Assembly: GCA_964406735.1 (NCBI GenBank)
Contig: CAYOSU010000006.1
Span: forward strand, 33,822 to 97,821
Origin: CAYOSU01 sp964406735
GTDB lineage: Bacteria > Bacillota > Clostridia > Christensenellales > CAMQZB01
Length of the DNA: 64,000 nt
Direction: 5' to 3'
Below are positions 1 through 7,965 of the stretch, in pieces. The translations under genes and the position numbers were made by a program. Position 1 is the stretch's first letter; each line of letters begins with the position of its first letter. The notes under the pieces are model-generated. The model saw nothing but the letters and a program-made list of their open reading frames with translations, made no database searches and was not told where the DNA came from.

Positions 1-1
1 C

Positions 2-514
2 TTTGTCGGCAACGACCCGTTCGCACTTCTTTTCGGCGATGACCTTATTTTTAGCGAAATCCCTGCAATAAAACAGCTTGTAGACATATACGATAAAACG
101 GGAAAGACCGTTTTGGGTGTTCAGCACGTCAAAAAAGAGGACGTTGCAAAATATAGCAGCATCTCTGTCGTAAAGCAAGAGGGTAACGTATATTACATCG
201 ACGACGTTATAGAAAAGCCGTCGCCCGAGGAAGCTCCGTCGCTTATTGCGGCGCTCGGCAGGTATATCGTAACGCCCGACGTATTTGACTACATCGCAAA
301 AACGCCCGTTTCACGCGGCGAGATAGGCATCACCGACACCTTCCGCCTTATGACAAAGGACGGACTTTGCGTCGCCGCCGAATATTCCGGCAGACGTTAC
401 GACACAGGCAACAAGAGTTCCTATCTTGAAGCTGTCGTTGAATACGCTTTACGCAACCCAGAGCTTTCAGCAACCTTCAAGGACTTTTTGAAAAGGACGG
501 TGGAAACGCTTTGA
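2..514 (+). CDS. galU: UTP-glucose-1-phosphate uridylyltransferase, C-terminal part
   Basis: The gene enters the window already open; its 5' end lies to the left. The frame from base 2 reads through FVGNDPFALLFGDDLIF, the nucleotidyltransferase segment with the GDD metal-binding residues of GalU, then VIEKP and GRYIVTPDVFD, which are typical of the family. GalU makes UDP-glucose from UTP and glucose-1-phosphate in the cytoplasm, feeding cell-wall and glycolipid synthesis. About 170 residues are visible; a full GalU has about 290. The TGA stop overlaps the TTG start of the next gene, so the two are probably translationally coupled. The first in-frame TTG (base 113) is internal and is not a real start. 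Confidence 0.9.
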   Translation, partial: FVGNDPFALLFGDDLIFSEIPAIKQLVDIYDKTGKTVLGVQHVKKEDVAKYSSISVVKQEGNVYYIDDVIEKPSPEEAPSLIAALGRYIVTPDVFDYIAKTPVSRGEIGITDTFRLMTKDGLCVAAEYSGRRYDTGNKSSYLEAVVEYALRNPELSATFKDFLKRTVETL

Positions 515-873
515 TAGAGGTTCAAAACGGCAACGTCGTAGTCATTAGAGACGGAGACTACGTGCAGTGCATTTTTTACAGAAAGTATTATAGCTCCGCC
601 GAAGCGTTCTTTGCGGAAATTCGCTACTATCTCGAGGAACATCGCTTCGACGACACGAATATTGGCTATATGAAGGTCGAGGACAACAGATTCGTTCCGC
701 CGACCGACAAGCGTTTTATCGCAGAGTTTGCCTCTCTTTTAGCGGAATTTGATATCCCGTCAAACCCTTATTGCGAATGCGGAACGCCCGTTTTTGCTTA
801 TCTTTACGATACGAAGACCTATTGCCCGAGATGCAGACGCTTCTTTGACGAAGAGCCTTCAGATCAAACTTAA
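511..873 (+). CDS. Hypothetical protein with C-terminal zinc ribbon
   Basis: A 120-residue protein I do not recognise. It starts at a TTG that overlaps the stop of galU (TTGA), so it is probably translated by coupling. The C-terminal 35 residues hold CEC...CPRC, a likely zinc ribbon; the N-terminal part is mixed alpha/beta with many aromatic residues and no membrane segment or signal peptide. A good intrinsic terminator follows at once, so galU and this gene form the end of one transcript. A link to UDP-glucose metabolism is suggested only by position. Confidence 0.6.
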   Translation: MIEVQNGNVVVIRDGDYVQCIFYRKYYSSAEAFFAEIRYYLEEHRFDDTNIGYMKVEDNRFVPPTDKRFIAEFASLLAEFDIPSNPYCECGTPVFAYLYDTKTYCPRCRRFFDEEPSDQT

Positions 874-885
874 AGCCGCAATTCA

Positions 886-916
886 AACGTCGAAGACATC
901 TTCGACGTTTTCTTTT
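886..916 (+). terminator. Intrinsic terminator after the galU operon
   Basis: Perfect 10-bp stem AACGTCGAAG / CTTCGACGTT with a 4-base loop, followed by TTCTTTTC. Confidence 0.85.
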
Positions 917-961
917 CGATGAATTATATATTTTTGCCACAAAGAAGTTTAATTTACCCTA

Positions 962-990
962 TTGACTTTGGTCGTTTTATACGCTATATC
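962..990 (+). promoter_or_regulatory. Promoter for the diaminopentanoate dehydrogenase-like gene
   Basis: TTGACT (962-967), 17-bp spacer, TATATC (985-990). The start codon follows about 38 bases downstream, behind an AAGGAGG ribosome site. Confidence 0.55.
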
Positions 991-1028
991 ATATATTAGA
1001 GACTATTATTCTTCCCAAGGAGGCAATT

Positions 1029-2117
1029 ATGGAAAGAAAGATCACGTTTTCACAGTACGGCTGCGGCAAAATGGGCAAATACCTTATACGCTACGCTATT
1101 GAAAAGGGCGCAGTTTTAACTTCTGCGTTCGACATCAACCCCGACGTTATAGGTAAAGACGCGGCTTTCGTCGTCGGCGACGGTTATCCCGATACAGGCG
1201 TAGTCGTATCCCCTGCAAGCAACGCAGAAGAGATACTTGCTCGCACTAAACCCGACGTTTGCATTATCGCAACGAGAAGTACGGTTGCAGAGCTTGAAGA
1301 TATATTCACCATTTGTGCAAAGCTCGGCATCAACGCAATAACGACATGCGAAGAGGCTCTTTATCCATGGAACTCTTCTCCCGCTTTGACCCAAAAACTT
1401 GATAAGCTCGCAAAAGAGGGTGGATGCACGCTCACGGGCGTTGGCTATTGCGACCTCGTTTGGGGAACTATGGTTACAAACCTCGCAGGCTCGTCCTTTA
1501 AGGTTACAAAGATACTCGGCAGCAGCTGGTACAACGTAGAAGACTACGGCATCGCTTTGGCAGAGGGCCACGGTGCAGGATTCAGCAAGGAACGCTTTGA
1601 AAAAGAGATCGCCAACATCAATACGATGCCTGCAGAGGAACTCAAAGAGCTCGTAGAAAGCGGTCAGTACGTTCCGTCGTATATGTGGAATCAGAACGGC
1701 TGGCTTTGCAGCAAGATGGGACTTCACGTCGTATCGCAAACACAGAAATGCTACCCAACGACGCACGGCGAGGACCTCTTCTCCACGACGCTCAACGCTA
1801 CGATAAAAGCAGGCGACCCGACGGGAATGCGTGCGGTAGTTACCACAACGACCGAAGAGGGCATTACGCTCGAAACTGAGTGCGTAGGCAAGGTATTCGC
1901 ACCCGATGAGTTCGACAGAAACGACTGGACGTTCATCGGCGAGCCCGAAACGACAGTTTCTGTCAATAGACCTGCTACCGTAGAAATGACCTGCGCAACT
2001 ATCGTAAACCGTATTCCTCAGCTCATCGATGCAGAACCGGGATACGTTACGACGGACAAGTACCCCTACAACGAGTACTGCGTACACGAGCTTCAAACCT
2101 ACGTTAAGACTAAATAA
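1029..2117 (+). CDS. 2,4-diaminopentanoate dehydrogenase-like NAD(P)-dependent oxidoreductase
   Basis: A 362-residue protein with an N-terminal Rossmann segment (SQYGCGKMGKYLIRYAIEKG) and the overall layout of the dihydrodipicolinate reductase-related family that includes 2,4-diaminopentanoate dehydrogenase of clostridial ornithine fermentation. That enzyme oxidatively deaminates 2,4-diaminopentanoate to 2-amino-4-oxopentanoate in the cytoplasm. The conserved TTCEEALYPW and GVGYCDLVWG segments are present. The start is supported by AAGGAGG six bases upstream. It is monocistronic, with its own promoter and a strong terminator; none of the other ornithine-pathway genes (ornithine racemase, aminomutase subunits, thiolase) is nearby, so the substrate is uncertain and a related amine or amino-acid dehydrogenase is possible. 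Confidence 0.75.
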   Translation: MERKITFSQYGCGKMGKYLIRYAIEKGAVLTSAFDINPDVIGKDAAFVVGDGYPDTGVVVSPASNAEEILARTKPDVCIIATRSTVAELEDIFTICAKLGINAITTCEEALYPWNSSPALTQKLDKLAKEGGCTLTGVGYCDLVWGTMVTNLAGSSFKVTKILGSSWYNVEDYGIALAEGHGAGFSKERFEKEIANINTMPAEELKELVESGQYVPSYMWNQNGWLCSKMGLHVVSQTQKCYPTTHGEDLFSTTLNATIKAGDPTGMRAVVTTTTEEGITLETECVGKVFAPDEFDRNDWTFIGEPETTVSVNRPATVEMTCATIVNRIPQLIDAEPGYVTTDKYPYNEYCVHELQTYVKTK

Positions 2118-2180
2118 TTACTAAACCCTCAAATAAATAGCGAGCCGTCGCAAGATCGCTAAAAGCTCGTAAAAACAGAA

Positions 2181-2225
2181 GATCCTCCGTATGAAATATC
2201 ATACGGAGGATCATTTTATTTTTTT
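2181..2225 (+). terminator. Strong, probably bidirectional terminator
   Basis: A 14-bp perfect stem (GATCCTCCGTATGA with its complement, AATA loop, 2181-2212) followed by ATTTTATTTTTTT on the plus strand. On the minus strand the stem is followed by TTCTGTTTTT, so it can also serve the convergent XRE regulator gene. Confidence 0.9.
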
Positions 2226-2254
2226 ATATCGTCATTAATTCTTTTTTGATAATA

Positions 2255-2911
2255 TCATTCGTGTTTAGTTTTGCAACGAGCGATCAAAGTCCCTATACCC
2301 AATCCGACAACAGAAATGATCGCGCCCATTAAAAGCAGTTCAAAATGAGGCATATTGATTCTCATAAACTCAATTGCAATCATATTTCGCACGCTGAAAG
2401 TAGCATATTCTGCCAGCATTTGCATAAAGCCAAACACACCGAGTGCGATCCACTTCATTTTGCCCCAGTAGTCATTCTTTCCGATCAACAACGAAATCAC
2501 AAGCGTTGAGATCGGGAGAATGATCCAAAGAAATACAATGCTGTATCCCATAGCATCTGACCCGCTGATAAACAACCAAAAAATTAATACCGCAAACGTC
2601 CAAATGCCAAGATAAGTAGCAATCAAAATGATCTTGGAGGATTTTTCTTTTCCCTTGACGACGTTGGTGCTTTCTTCGAGATAATCAATGTAGTTTGACG
2701 TTGTCGTTCCCTCATTTTCTTTTAAAAGGCGGTCAAGACTTACGTCATACAGATCGCTCATTTTTATAACGCTAACAATGTCAGGGTACGTTTTATCGTT
2801 CTCCCAGTTCGACATAGTTTGCCTACTTACCCCAAGAGCTTCCGCAGCTTGTTCTTGTGTAAGCTGTGCCACCAATCGTGCTTCTTTAATTTTTGTCCCA
2901 ATGCCCATCAT
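2255..2911 (-). CDS. XRE-family transcriptional regulator with membrane domain
   Basis: 218 residues. Residues 5-60 form a Cro/CI helix-turn-helix (LTQEQAAEALGVSRQTMSNWEN). After a charged linker, residues 95-210 contain about four hydrophobic segments, so the DNA-binding domain is probably tethered to the membrane. Such proteins are common in Firmicutes as sensors of small compounds or envelope state, but the ligand is unknown. Two ATGs stand together at the start behind AAAGGTGG. The gene is monocistronic. A palindrome overlaps the expected -35 position of its promoter, which suggests autoregulation. Base composition is visibly more AT-rich than in the flanking housekeeping genes. Confidence 0.8.
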   Translation of the reverse strand: MMGIGTKIKEARLVAQLTQEQAAEALGVSRQTMSNWENDKTYPDIVSVIKMSDLYDVSLDRLLKENEGTTTSNYIDYLEESTNVVKGKEKSSKIILIATYLGIWTFAVLIFWLFISGSDAMGYSIVFLWIILPISTLVISLLIGKNDYWGKMKWIALGVFGFMQMLAEYATFSVRNMIAIEFMRINMPHFELLLMGAIISVVGLGIGTLIARCKTKHE

Positions 2912-2933
2912 CGCACCACCTTTCTTTGCTTAT

Positions 2934-3013
2934 ATTATACAGCAAAGACTTTATTCGGTCTATCAAAGCGGTTTGATAAAATAGCTTTTTCGATGTAAAA
3001 ATGCTTTTACATC
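2934..3013 (-). promoter_or_regulatory. Promoter and palindromic operators of the XRE regulator gene
   Basis: On the minus strand TATAAT (complement of 2934-2939) is a good -10. The inverted repeat TATCAAA-GCGG-TTTGATA (2961-2978) overlaps where the -35 should be, and a second, longer one, GATGTAAAA-ATGC-TTTTACATC (2992-3013), lies just upstream. Neither is followed by a T-run, so operators are more likely than terminators. Confidence 0.5.
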
Positions 3014-3139
3014 ACCTTACATTGAGATTTTAAGTGGTTATATTTATTTCTGTTGATAGAGAATGGATCACGCAAAACGAACTACTCTTAGTAAAGTCTA
3101 CCCCCCATATAAAAATCGCTCATATTAGACCATCTTTTT

Positions 3140-3171
3140 GGCAATAAAAAAGAGCCGAATTTTCGGCTCTT
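3140..3171 (-). terminator. Terminator after jag
   Basis: Perfect 10-bp stem AAGAGCCGAA/TTCGGCTCTT (3150-3171); on the minus strand it is followed by TTTTTATTG. It ends the rpmH-rnpA-yidD-yidC-jag transcript. Confidence 0.85.
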
Positions 3172-3176
3172 GATTT

Positions 3177-4004
3177 TTATTCCTTTGTCTCGTCCTTAGC
3201 ACCCGAGTTTCCGTAGAAACCGTATACTGCGAAGCCGCCTTCAATAGGCGTCGACTTGGACTTTCTGGGAGCGTTGCCCCTGTCGCGGTTAAATCCGCCA
3301 CGGCGATCACCATTGCGTCCGTCTTTACGGGGACCGCCCTTTCTGTCGCCCTTAAATCCGCCTTTTTTGTAGCCTGCGCCGTTGCCCTTATTATTTCTCG
3401 GGCGAAGATTTTTCGGCGTAACAACAAGGTATCTCGACGGCTCTTCGCCAAACGACGAGGTCGTTACTCTGTCGTCGTCAACGAGCGCCGAGTGGATGAT
3501 CCTTCTTTCAAAAGCGTTCATCGGCTCGAGCCTTATAGGTCTGCCGTTCTTAACTGCCTTATCAGCCGTCTTCTTGGCGAGCTTATCAAGCGTCTCAACT
3601 CTGCGGTCGCGATAGCCTTCGCAGTCAACGACTATTCTCTTGAACTCTTCCTTGCCCTCGTTCGCATAGATGCTTGCAAGATACTGCACTGCGTCGAGGA
3701 TGTCTCCTCTATAACCTATTACCGAGCTTGAATCGACCGAGATAACGTTGATCGTTGCGCCCTCTTCGTCTTCTTTGAGCTCGCAAGTGCACGTAATGCC
3801 CATCTTCTCGTAAAGTCCCTCGATAAACGCAAGTGCCTTTTCGCCCTCCGTTCCGAGGTCCTCGATGCGAACCTTTGCCTTTCTCAAAAAGCCGCCGTTG
3901 TCGATTACCGTTATTTTAGCACGGCTTTTATCTATTCCCATTTGTTCAAGGCCGTTATTAATAGCGTCCTCGACCTTTTTTGCACTGAATTCCTGTACTC
4001 TCAT
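3177..4004 (-). CDS. jag: Jag/KhpB RNA-binding protein (SpoIIIJ-associated)
   Basis: 275 residues with the standard Jag order: Jag-N domain (residues 1-50, MRVQEFSAKKVEDAI), KH domain with the GxxG loop as VIGYRGDILDAVQYL, and R3H domain (about 140-205, FERRIIHSALVDDDRV...RYLVV). It binds RNA in the cytoplasm and is functionally tied to the membrane insertase encoded just upstream; in sporulators the pair is linked to forespore development. The usual C-terminus is extended by about 65 residues rich in Gly, Arg and Lys (GGFKGDRKGG, RRGGFNRDRG), resembling an RGG tail. It lies 15 bases after yidC and ends at a terminator. mnmE and mnmG, which often follow jag, are absent. Confidence 0.9.
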   Translation of the reverse strand: MRVQEFSAKKVEDAINNGLEQMGIDKSRAKITVIDNGGFLRKAKVRIEDLGTEGEKALAFIEGLYEKMGITCTCELKEDEEGATINVISVDSSSVIGYRGDILDAVQYLASIYANEGKEEFKRIVVDCEGYRDRRVETLDKLAKKTADKAVKNGRPIRLEPMNAFERRIIHSALVDDDRVTTSSFGEEPSRYLVVTPKNLRPRNNKGNGAGYKKGGFKGDRKGGPRKDGRNGDRRGGFNRDRGNAPRKSKSTPIEGGFAVYGFYGNSGAKDETKE

Positions 4005-4019
4005 TATAACTCCTTAGAA

Positions 4020-4979
4020 CTATCTCCTGGCGTTTTTAAGCTTTTCCGCCTCTTCCTGCTTTTTGAATCTTACGTCAACGATCTTGTTTATTATGATGGT
4101 CGTCAAAATGGAGTAAAGCGAGCTGGTAACAAGGTAGATAGCGAATATCGCCGTCCAAGAAATGGAGAAGATAGCCATCATAATGGGCATCATCCACATC
4201 ATCATCTTGTTAGTAGCTGCGGCGTTTTCCGCCTGAAGATCCATCTGAGCCTTATTAGCCTTGTTGGAGATGAGCTGCAAGAGCAAACTCGTGCCAGCCG
4301 AAAGCAAGGGTAAAATAAGCCATCCGTTTGCCTTGTTGAGCGTTTCAACAAACGGTGCCATAACGGGATCGTACTCCAAAATAGCGTCAACCGTTATGCC
4401 CGACTGAGTATTGAACTCCGTCGCTGTCATAAGAGCCTTTTTCCAAGGAACGTCTGCGACCCAAACGTTTTTGATCCACAAAAAGCTCGGTGCGATCTGC
4501 TCCTGATATTGAGCGGCGATCTTAGCCCATGCGTCAGCATTCTCTCCGACGCTCGCATACGCCTCTAAAAGGGTATTGTATCCCGATACGAGATAGTACT
4601 GCAAATAGCCTCTGAACGCCGCAAATACGAAGTAGAATACGACGAGAGATACTATCATCGGGAGACATGAGCCCATCATAGAGTAGCCCTCTTTTTTATA
4701 GAGTGCCTGCAACTTCTGGTTGTAAAGCGCCTGATCGTTCGCATATTGCTTCTGCAATTTCTCGAGCTGAGGGCGCATTTTTTCCATTTTAAGGCTGTTC
4801 TTCTTCATTCCTGCTCTTTGCCAGTAATCGAGAGGAAGAAGTACAGTTTTGATTATTATCGTAAACAATACGACTCCCCAACCGATACTTCCGACGCCCT
4901 TAACGAGCCAGTCGAGAAGCGGTCCGAGAACCGGATAAAGCGAAGGAAGAGGATCTCCCTGCAAAACGTTGATTAACAT
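4020..4979 (-). CDS. yidC: YidC/Oxa1-family membrane protein insertase
   Basis: 319 residues in the short Gram-positive form. It inserts and folds membrane proteins, alone or with SecYEG. The first conserved membrane segment (WGVVLFTIIIKTVLLPLD) is followed by the cytoplasmic coiled hairpin (MRPQLEKLQKQYANDQ) and the YSMMGSCLPMIVSLVVFYFVFAAF segment, with two further membrane segments and a basic tail. The groove residue that is arginine in E. coli YidC and B. subtilis SpoIIIJ appears to be Lys44 here. No clear lipobox is present at the N-terminus. The gene sits between yidD and jag in the classical order, with 14-15 base gaps. Confidence 0.93.
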   Translation of the reverse strand: MLINVLQGDPLPSLYPVLGPLLDWLVKGVGSIGWGVVLFTIIIKTVLLPLDYWQRAGMKKNSLKMEKMRPQLEKLQKQYANDQALYNQKLQALYKKEGYSMMGSCLPMIVSLVVFYFVFAAFRGYLQYYLVSGYNTLLEAYASVGENADAWAKIAAQYQEQIAPSFLWIKNVWVADVPWKKALMTATEFNTQSGITVDAILEYDPVMAPFVETLNKANGWLILPLLSAGTSLLLQLISNKANKAQMDLQAENAAATNKMMMWMMPIMMAIFSISWTAIFAIYLVTSSLYSILTTIIINKIVDVRFKKQEEAEKLKNARR

Positions 4980-4993
4980 GATTTCTCCTTAAT

Positions 4994-5233
4994 TTACAAG
5001 GTGTAACGATGCTTGTATCTGCATCTTTTAACGGGGTGGTAGCCTCCGCGCGACAATGGATTACACCTGATTAGCCTGACAAGCGACATGACTCCGCCGA
5101 CTATCGCACCCCATTCCTCGATCGCCTGCATGGCATAGACCGAACAGGTAGGCGTAAACTTACAGCCCGCATTGAGCTCGTCGGCGAAAAAACGCTTATA
5201 AAGTTTTATTATCTGTATCAGCAGGTACTTCAC
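4994..5233 (-). CDS. yidD: Membrane protein insertion efficiency factor YidD
   Basis: 79 residues, the usual size. It carries the YidD signature: amphipathic N-terminus, CKFTPTCSVYAMQAI and RCNPLSRGGYHPV with the conserved cysteines. YidD assists YidC at the inner face of the membrane. Its start overlaps the 3' end of rnpA by 38 bases, the typical coupling in this operon. Confidence 0.93.
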   Translation of the reverse strand: MKYLLIQIIKLYKRFFADELNAGCKFTPTCSVYAMQAIEEWGAIVGGVMSLVRLIRCNPLSRGGYHPVKRCRYKHRYTL

Positions 5234-5570
5234 TTGTCTTAAGGCATCCTGCCTTTTTTAGCAGGTATTCCAAGGTCTTTCTTATATCCGCATACTCTGC
5301 GTCTACTGCGCCGCTCCTTGCGAGCAAAACGTAGTTATAATCGCTTCTCATTTCCGGCAAAAGGGTTCTTGCGCTTTCCTTAAAAAGACGCTTGATCCTG
5401 TTCCTGACAGTGCTCTTGCCTATTTTTTTGCTGACGGATACGCCGACAAGGAGCTTGTTGCTCCTGTTCCTGACGTAATATAAGACCATTTCCTTTCCCG
5501 CAAGGGACTTGCCTCTGCGGTAGATATAATTGAACTGAAAACCTTTTCTCAGCCTATACCTTTTCTGCAT
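5196..5570 (-). CDS. rnpA: Ribonuclease P protein component
   Basis: 124 residues. The RNase P protein binds the catalytic RNA and the 5' leader of pre-tRNA. The signature helix SVSKKIGKSTVRNRIKRLFKES contains the RNR motif, and the N-terminal LRKGFQFNYIYRRGKS matches the family. Its ATG overlaps the TGA of rpmH (TGATG), so translation is coupled. The RNA partner rnpB was not found in the window. Confidence 0.95.
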   Translation of the reverse strand: MQKRYRLRKGFQFNYIYRRGKSLAGKEMVLYYVRNRSNKLLVGVSVSKKIGKSTVRNRIKRLFKESARTLLPEMRSDYNYVLLARSGAVDAEYADIRKTLEYLLKKAGCLKTSEVPADTDNKTL

Positions 5571-5704
5571 CAGACGGTAAGCTGATGACGACCTTTAGCG
5601 CGACGGCGCTTCAAAACCTTTCTGCCGCTCGTTGTTTTCATTCTCTCTCTGAAACCGTGAACTTTGCTTCTCTGTCTTTTCTTGGGTTGATAAGTCTGCT
5701 TCAT
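5570..5704 (-). CDS. rpmH: 50S ribosomal protein L34
   Basis: 44 residues, the normal length, all basic: MKQTYQPKKRQRSKVHGF at the start and GRKVLKRRRAKGRHQLTV at the end. The start at 5704 was preferred to an upstream in-frame TTG because it gives the canonical N-terminus and has AGAGG just upstream. On the minus strand TTGAAG, an 18-bp spacer and TATTAT (5722-5751) form a plausible promoter for the whole rpmH-to-jag operon. In most Firmicutes this gene lies beside dnaA; here it does not. Confidence 0.95.
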   Translation of the reverse strand: MKQTYQPKKRQRSKVHGFRERMKTTSGRKVLKRRRAKGRHQLTV

Positions 5705-5856
5705 TTTTATACCTCTTTTATATAATAATTTTCTTATTTTTGCCACTTCAAGCACGAAGTCGCACTTATGTATTATATCCGCACGCTTGCTTTCTTGTCA
5801 AGCAAAAAGCAATTTTTCCCGTCTATTTTCTCTTTTAAGTGTCTTTTTGTGCCCGT

Positions 5857-5865
5857 TTATCCACA
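5857..5865 (+). promoter_or_regulatory. Isolated consensus DnaA box
   Basis: TTATCCACA, a perfect 9-mer upstream of the rpmH operon. It is a single copy without trios or an AT-rich unwinding segment, so it is not an origin; it may be a regulatory site or a relic of the ancestral rpmH-dnaA junction. Confidence 0.4.
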
Positions 5866-5885
5866 TATTACCGATAAATATTCTC

Positions 5886-6224
5886 TTATCGGTAAATAAT
5901 CAGCGAAACGCCGAGGTTTTTCTTGCCGACATACTCTTCAAGCTCGGGATGTGAATATCTCATACGCATGACCTCTTCGTCGAACATACTCATATCCTCA
6001 CCAAAGACAACTCGCTTTATCCGCCCTTGCGATTCGAGCTCTTTAAGCCTCTTTCTCGCCGCCTCTTTTATCTTTCCGCCGCCTTGCGTTCTTTTTCCGT
6101 AACCGTGTATTACAAGCGAACACTTCTCTCCGCGTTCCTTGGCAAGCACCACATCAACGTCAAGTGTATCTATCGCTTCAAATACCCTCGGCAGCCCTTT
6201 TTCGAGATTGATAACGTCAAGCAT
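5886..6224 (-). CDS. Smr-domain-like protein
   Basis: 112 residues. The central segment CSLVIHGYGKRTQGGGKIKEAARKRL resembles the Smr (small MutS-related) domain, in which the H-G-x-G loop lies in a possible nuclease active site; the usual N-terminal DLHG motif is degenerate (LDVINLEKG). The function is unknown. Its ATG overlaps the TGA of the upstream regulator gene, so the two are coupled. A short inverted repeat (5868-5895) spans the stop codon but has no T-run. Confidence 0.55.
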   Translation of the reverse strand: MLDVINLEKGLPRVFEAIDTLDVDVVLAKERGEKCSLVIHGYGKRTQGGGKIKEAARKRLKELESQGRIKRVVFGEDMSMFDEEVMRMRYSHPELEEYVGKKNLGVSLIIYR

Positions 6225-7708
6225 CAGTCGTTATTGCCTCCCTTTTCACGCATTTCAAGCGGACTTATGCCGTAAAACTTCTTAAAGCTATACGAAAAAT
6301 AGTGCGAATCGGAAAATCCCACCTCTTCGCATATCTCCGACACCTTTTTTCTTGAATATATCAGCTGTTGCTTAGCCTTTTCCATGCGCACGTTGGTAAG
6401 GAGATTTACGAACGTATCGCCGTAATATTTTTTCATAAGCGTAGACAGGTAGTTCTGGCTTATGTCGAGCTTTTCTGCGACGACCTTTACGGATAAGTCT
6501 TTGTCGCCGTAGCCCGTGCATATCATCTCGTAGCACTTGCTCGCAACTGCCGCAGATGCCGATACCCTCGACCTCGTTACCGTTTTTGAGGTCTCGACGG
6601 AAAAATCCACTGTGTTTTTGACCATCTCCTGCGAACAGAACGCCGTTGCCGCACGGGAGTAAAATTTCTCTCTGACAAGCGGTGCTTTTTGCGCCGCCTC
6701 ATCGCAGTACGCCAAAATTTTTATCATCGCAGACGAGATCTCCTCGGGCGTAAGTCCGCCATATCTGACGGAAAACGCAGTCGAAAGCCTTTCTGCAAGG
6801 TTTTCCTCTCCAGTTTTTATCTCCTCAATGAGTCCTTCGGATAACTGCTTGACCCTTTCAGTGCGTATCTCGGCAAACCTCTCCTCATCTCCGCTTGTCG
6901 AAAGCTTTGAAAGAAGGGATGAATATGCTATTGCTGAATCGAGTAATCTCGCATATTTTTTCGAGAACAGGATCTCGCCGTCGATAACATCCGACAGCTT
7001 TTTCGCACCTTCACGCACTATCTCCTCTATCTTCTCGTTCTCGGAAGACAATATCGCAACGACGGTATTGCCCCTTACGAAGCACTCTTCATAACACTTA
7101 TCGCTGAAATATTCAGACATCGCTTCCTTGTCTTTTGCAGGGTTTTTACTTCTTGCAAGAATAAGACAGAACGCCTCACCGTCGAGCACTATGCCTGCGT
7201 CTATAAGGAGCTTTTCACTTCCGACGACCTGTTCGGGATTGACGAGTATTCCGTTGAGAAGAACGCTCTTCAACGCCGTCTGATATTTATTTCCGCCGCT
7301 ATTTTCACCAAGTGAAGAGATAAGCCTTTGCGTCCTTGCAAGACGCTTCGAGACGGACTCCAATATCATGTCGAACGTAGCATATGCCAAAGGCCTGTGA
7401 AGATAAGCAAACGCACCGAGCGAAAGCACCTTTTTTTCCCTTAGCGGCGAATCGCTCGTCGTTACGGCGATTATCTCGGCTTCGGGATTACTGCTCCTTA
7501 TTACTGCGTCGATAGCTTCGTATTCCATTCCCGAGAAACCGTCCTCTACGATGCAAAGGTCTATGTAATTGTTGTCGGCGTAGTCGTTAAGCTCACTGCG
7601 TGTTTTTGCCTGTCCCATTATCACGAAGCCGTAGTCCGAAAACCTACCGAGCTTGTTGTAATAGTCGAGCGCAGAGCCTATATCCGAAACCAATAATACG
7701 TTCCTCAT
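6224..7708 (-). CDS. AraC-family regulator with degenerate receiver domain
   Basis: 494 residues. Residues 1-125 fold-match a response-regulator receiver (MRNVLLVSDI, beta-3 YIDLCIVEDG, IIAVTTS), but the phospho-acceptor position appears to be Glu55 rather than Asp, and the conserved Lys is Arg (HRPL). A long helical middle region follows. The last 100 residues are an AraC two-helix-turn-helix domain (LDISQNYLSTLMKKYYGDTF, VSEICEEVGFSDSHYFSYSFKKFYGISP). No histidine kinase is adjacent. It may act without phosphorylation. It is followed by the coupled Smr-like gene. Confidence 0.8.
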   Translation of the reverse strand: MRNVLLVSDIGSALDYYNKLGRFSDYGFVIMGQAKTRSELNDYADNNYIDLCIVEDGFSGMEYEAIDAVIRSSNPEAEIIAVTTSDSPLREKKVLSLGAFAYLHRPLAYATFDMILESVSKRLARTQRLISSLGENSGGNKYQTALKSVLLNGILVNPEQVVGSEKLLIDAGIVLDGEAFCLILARSKNPAKDKEAMSEYFSDKCYEECFVRGNTVVAILSSENEKIEEIVREGAKKLSDVIDGEILFSKKYARLLDSAIAYSSLLSKLSTSGDEERFAEIRTERVKQLSEGLIEEIKTGEENLAERLSTAFSVRYGGLTPEEISSAMIKILAYCDEAAQKAPLVREKFYSRAATAFCSQEMVKNTVDFSVETSKTVTRSRVSASAAVASKCYEMICTGYGDKDLSVKVVAEKLDISQNYLSTLMKKYYGDTFVNLLTNVRMEKAKQQLIYSRKKVSEICEEVGFSDSHYFSYSFKKFYGISPLEMREKGGNND

Positions 7709-7965
7709 TCATCCCTCGTTTTGGCGTTTTGTTAAAAATTCAACGATTATTTGTATATTTTATCACATAAAACCAACCATAGTCAACACTCTCCAATCGC
7801 TTTTTGCCAATAAACTTAAAAAATTAAACTTCGTTTTGCGCATTATTATATACCACCCTCTGTAACGCAGGATACACTCTTTTTATTCTACTTCCTTCTT
7901 GCCATTTCCATGGTGTTTTATCAAAGCACTGTAATAATAACGGCGATTTTACGCAAAATAGCTAT

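Noticed and set aside
1116..2096. 326-codon frame antisense to the dehydrogenase gene at 1029
   Set aside because: Shadow frame; the plus strand has promoter, ribosome site, Rossmann motif and terminator.
5857..5895. Possible origin or terminator upstream of rpmH
   Set aside because: Only one DnaA box and no trios; the adjacent inverted repeat lacks a T-run.
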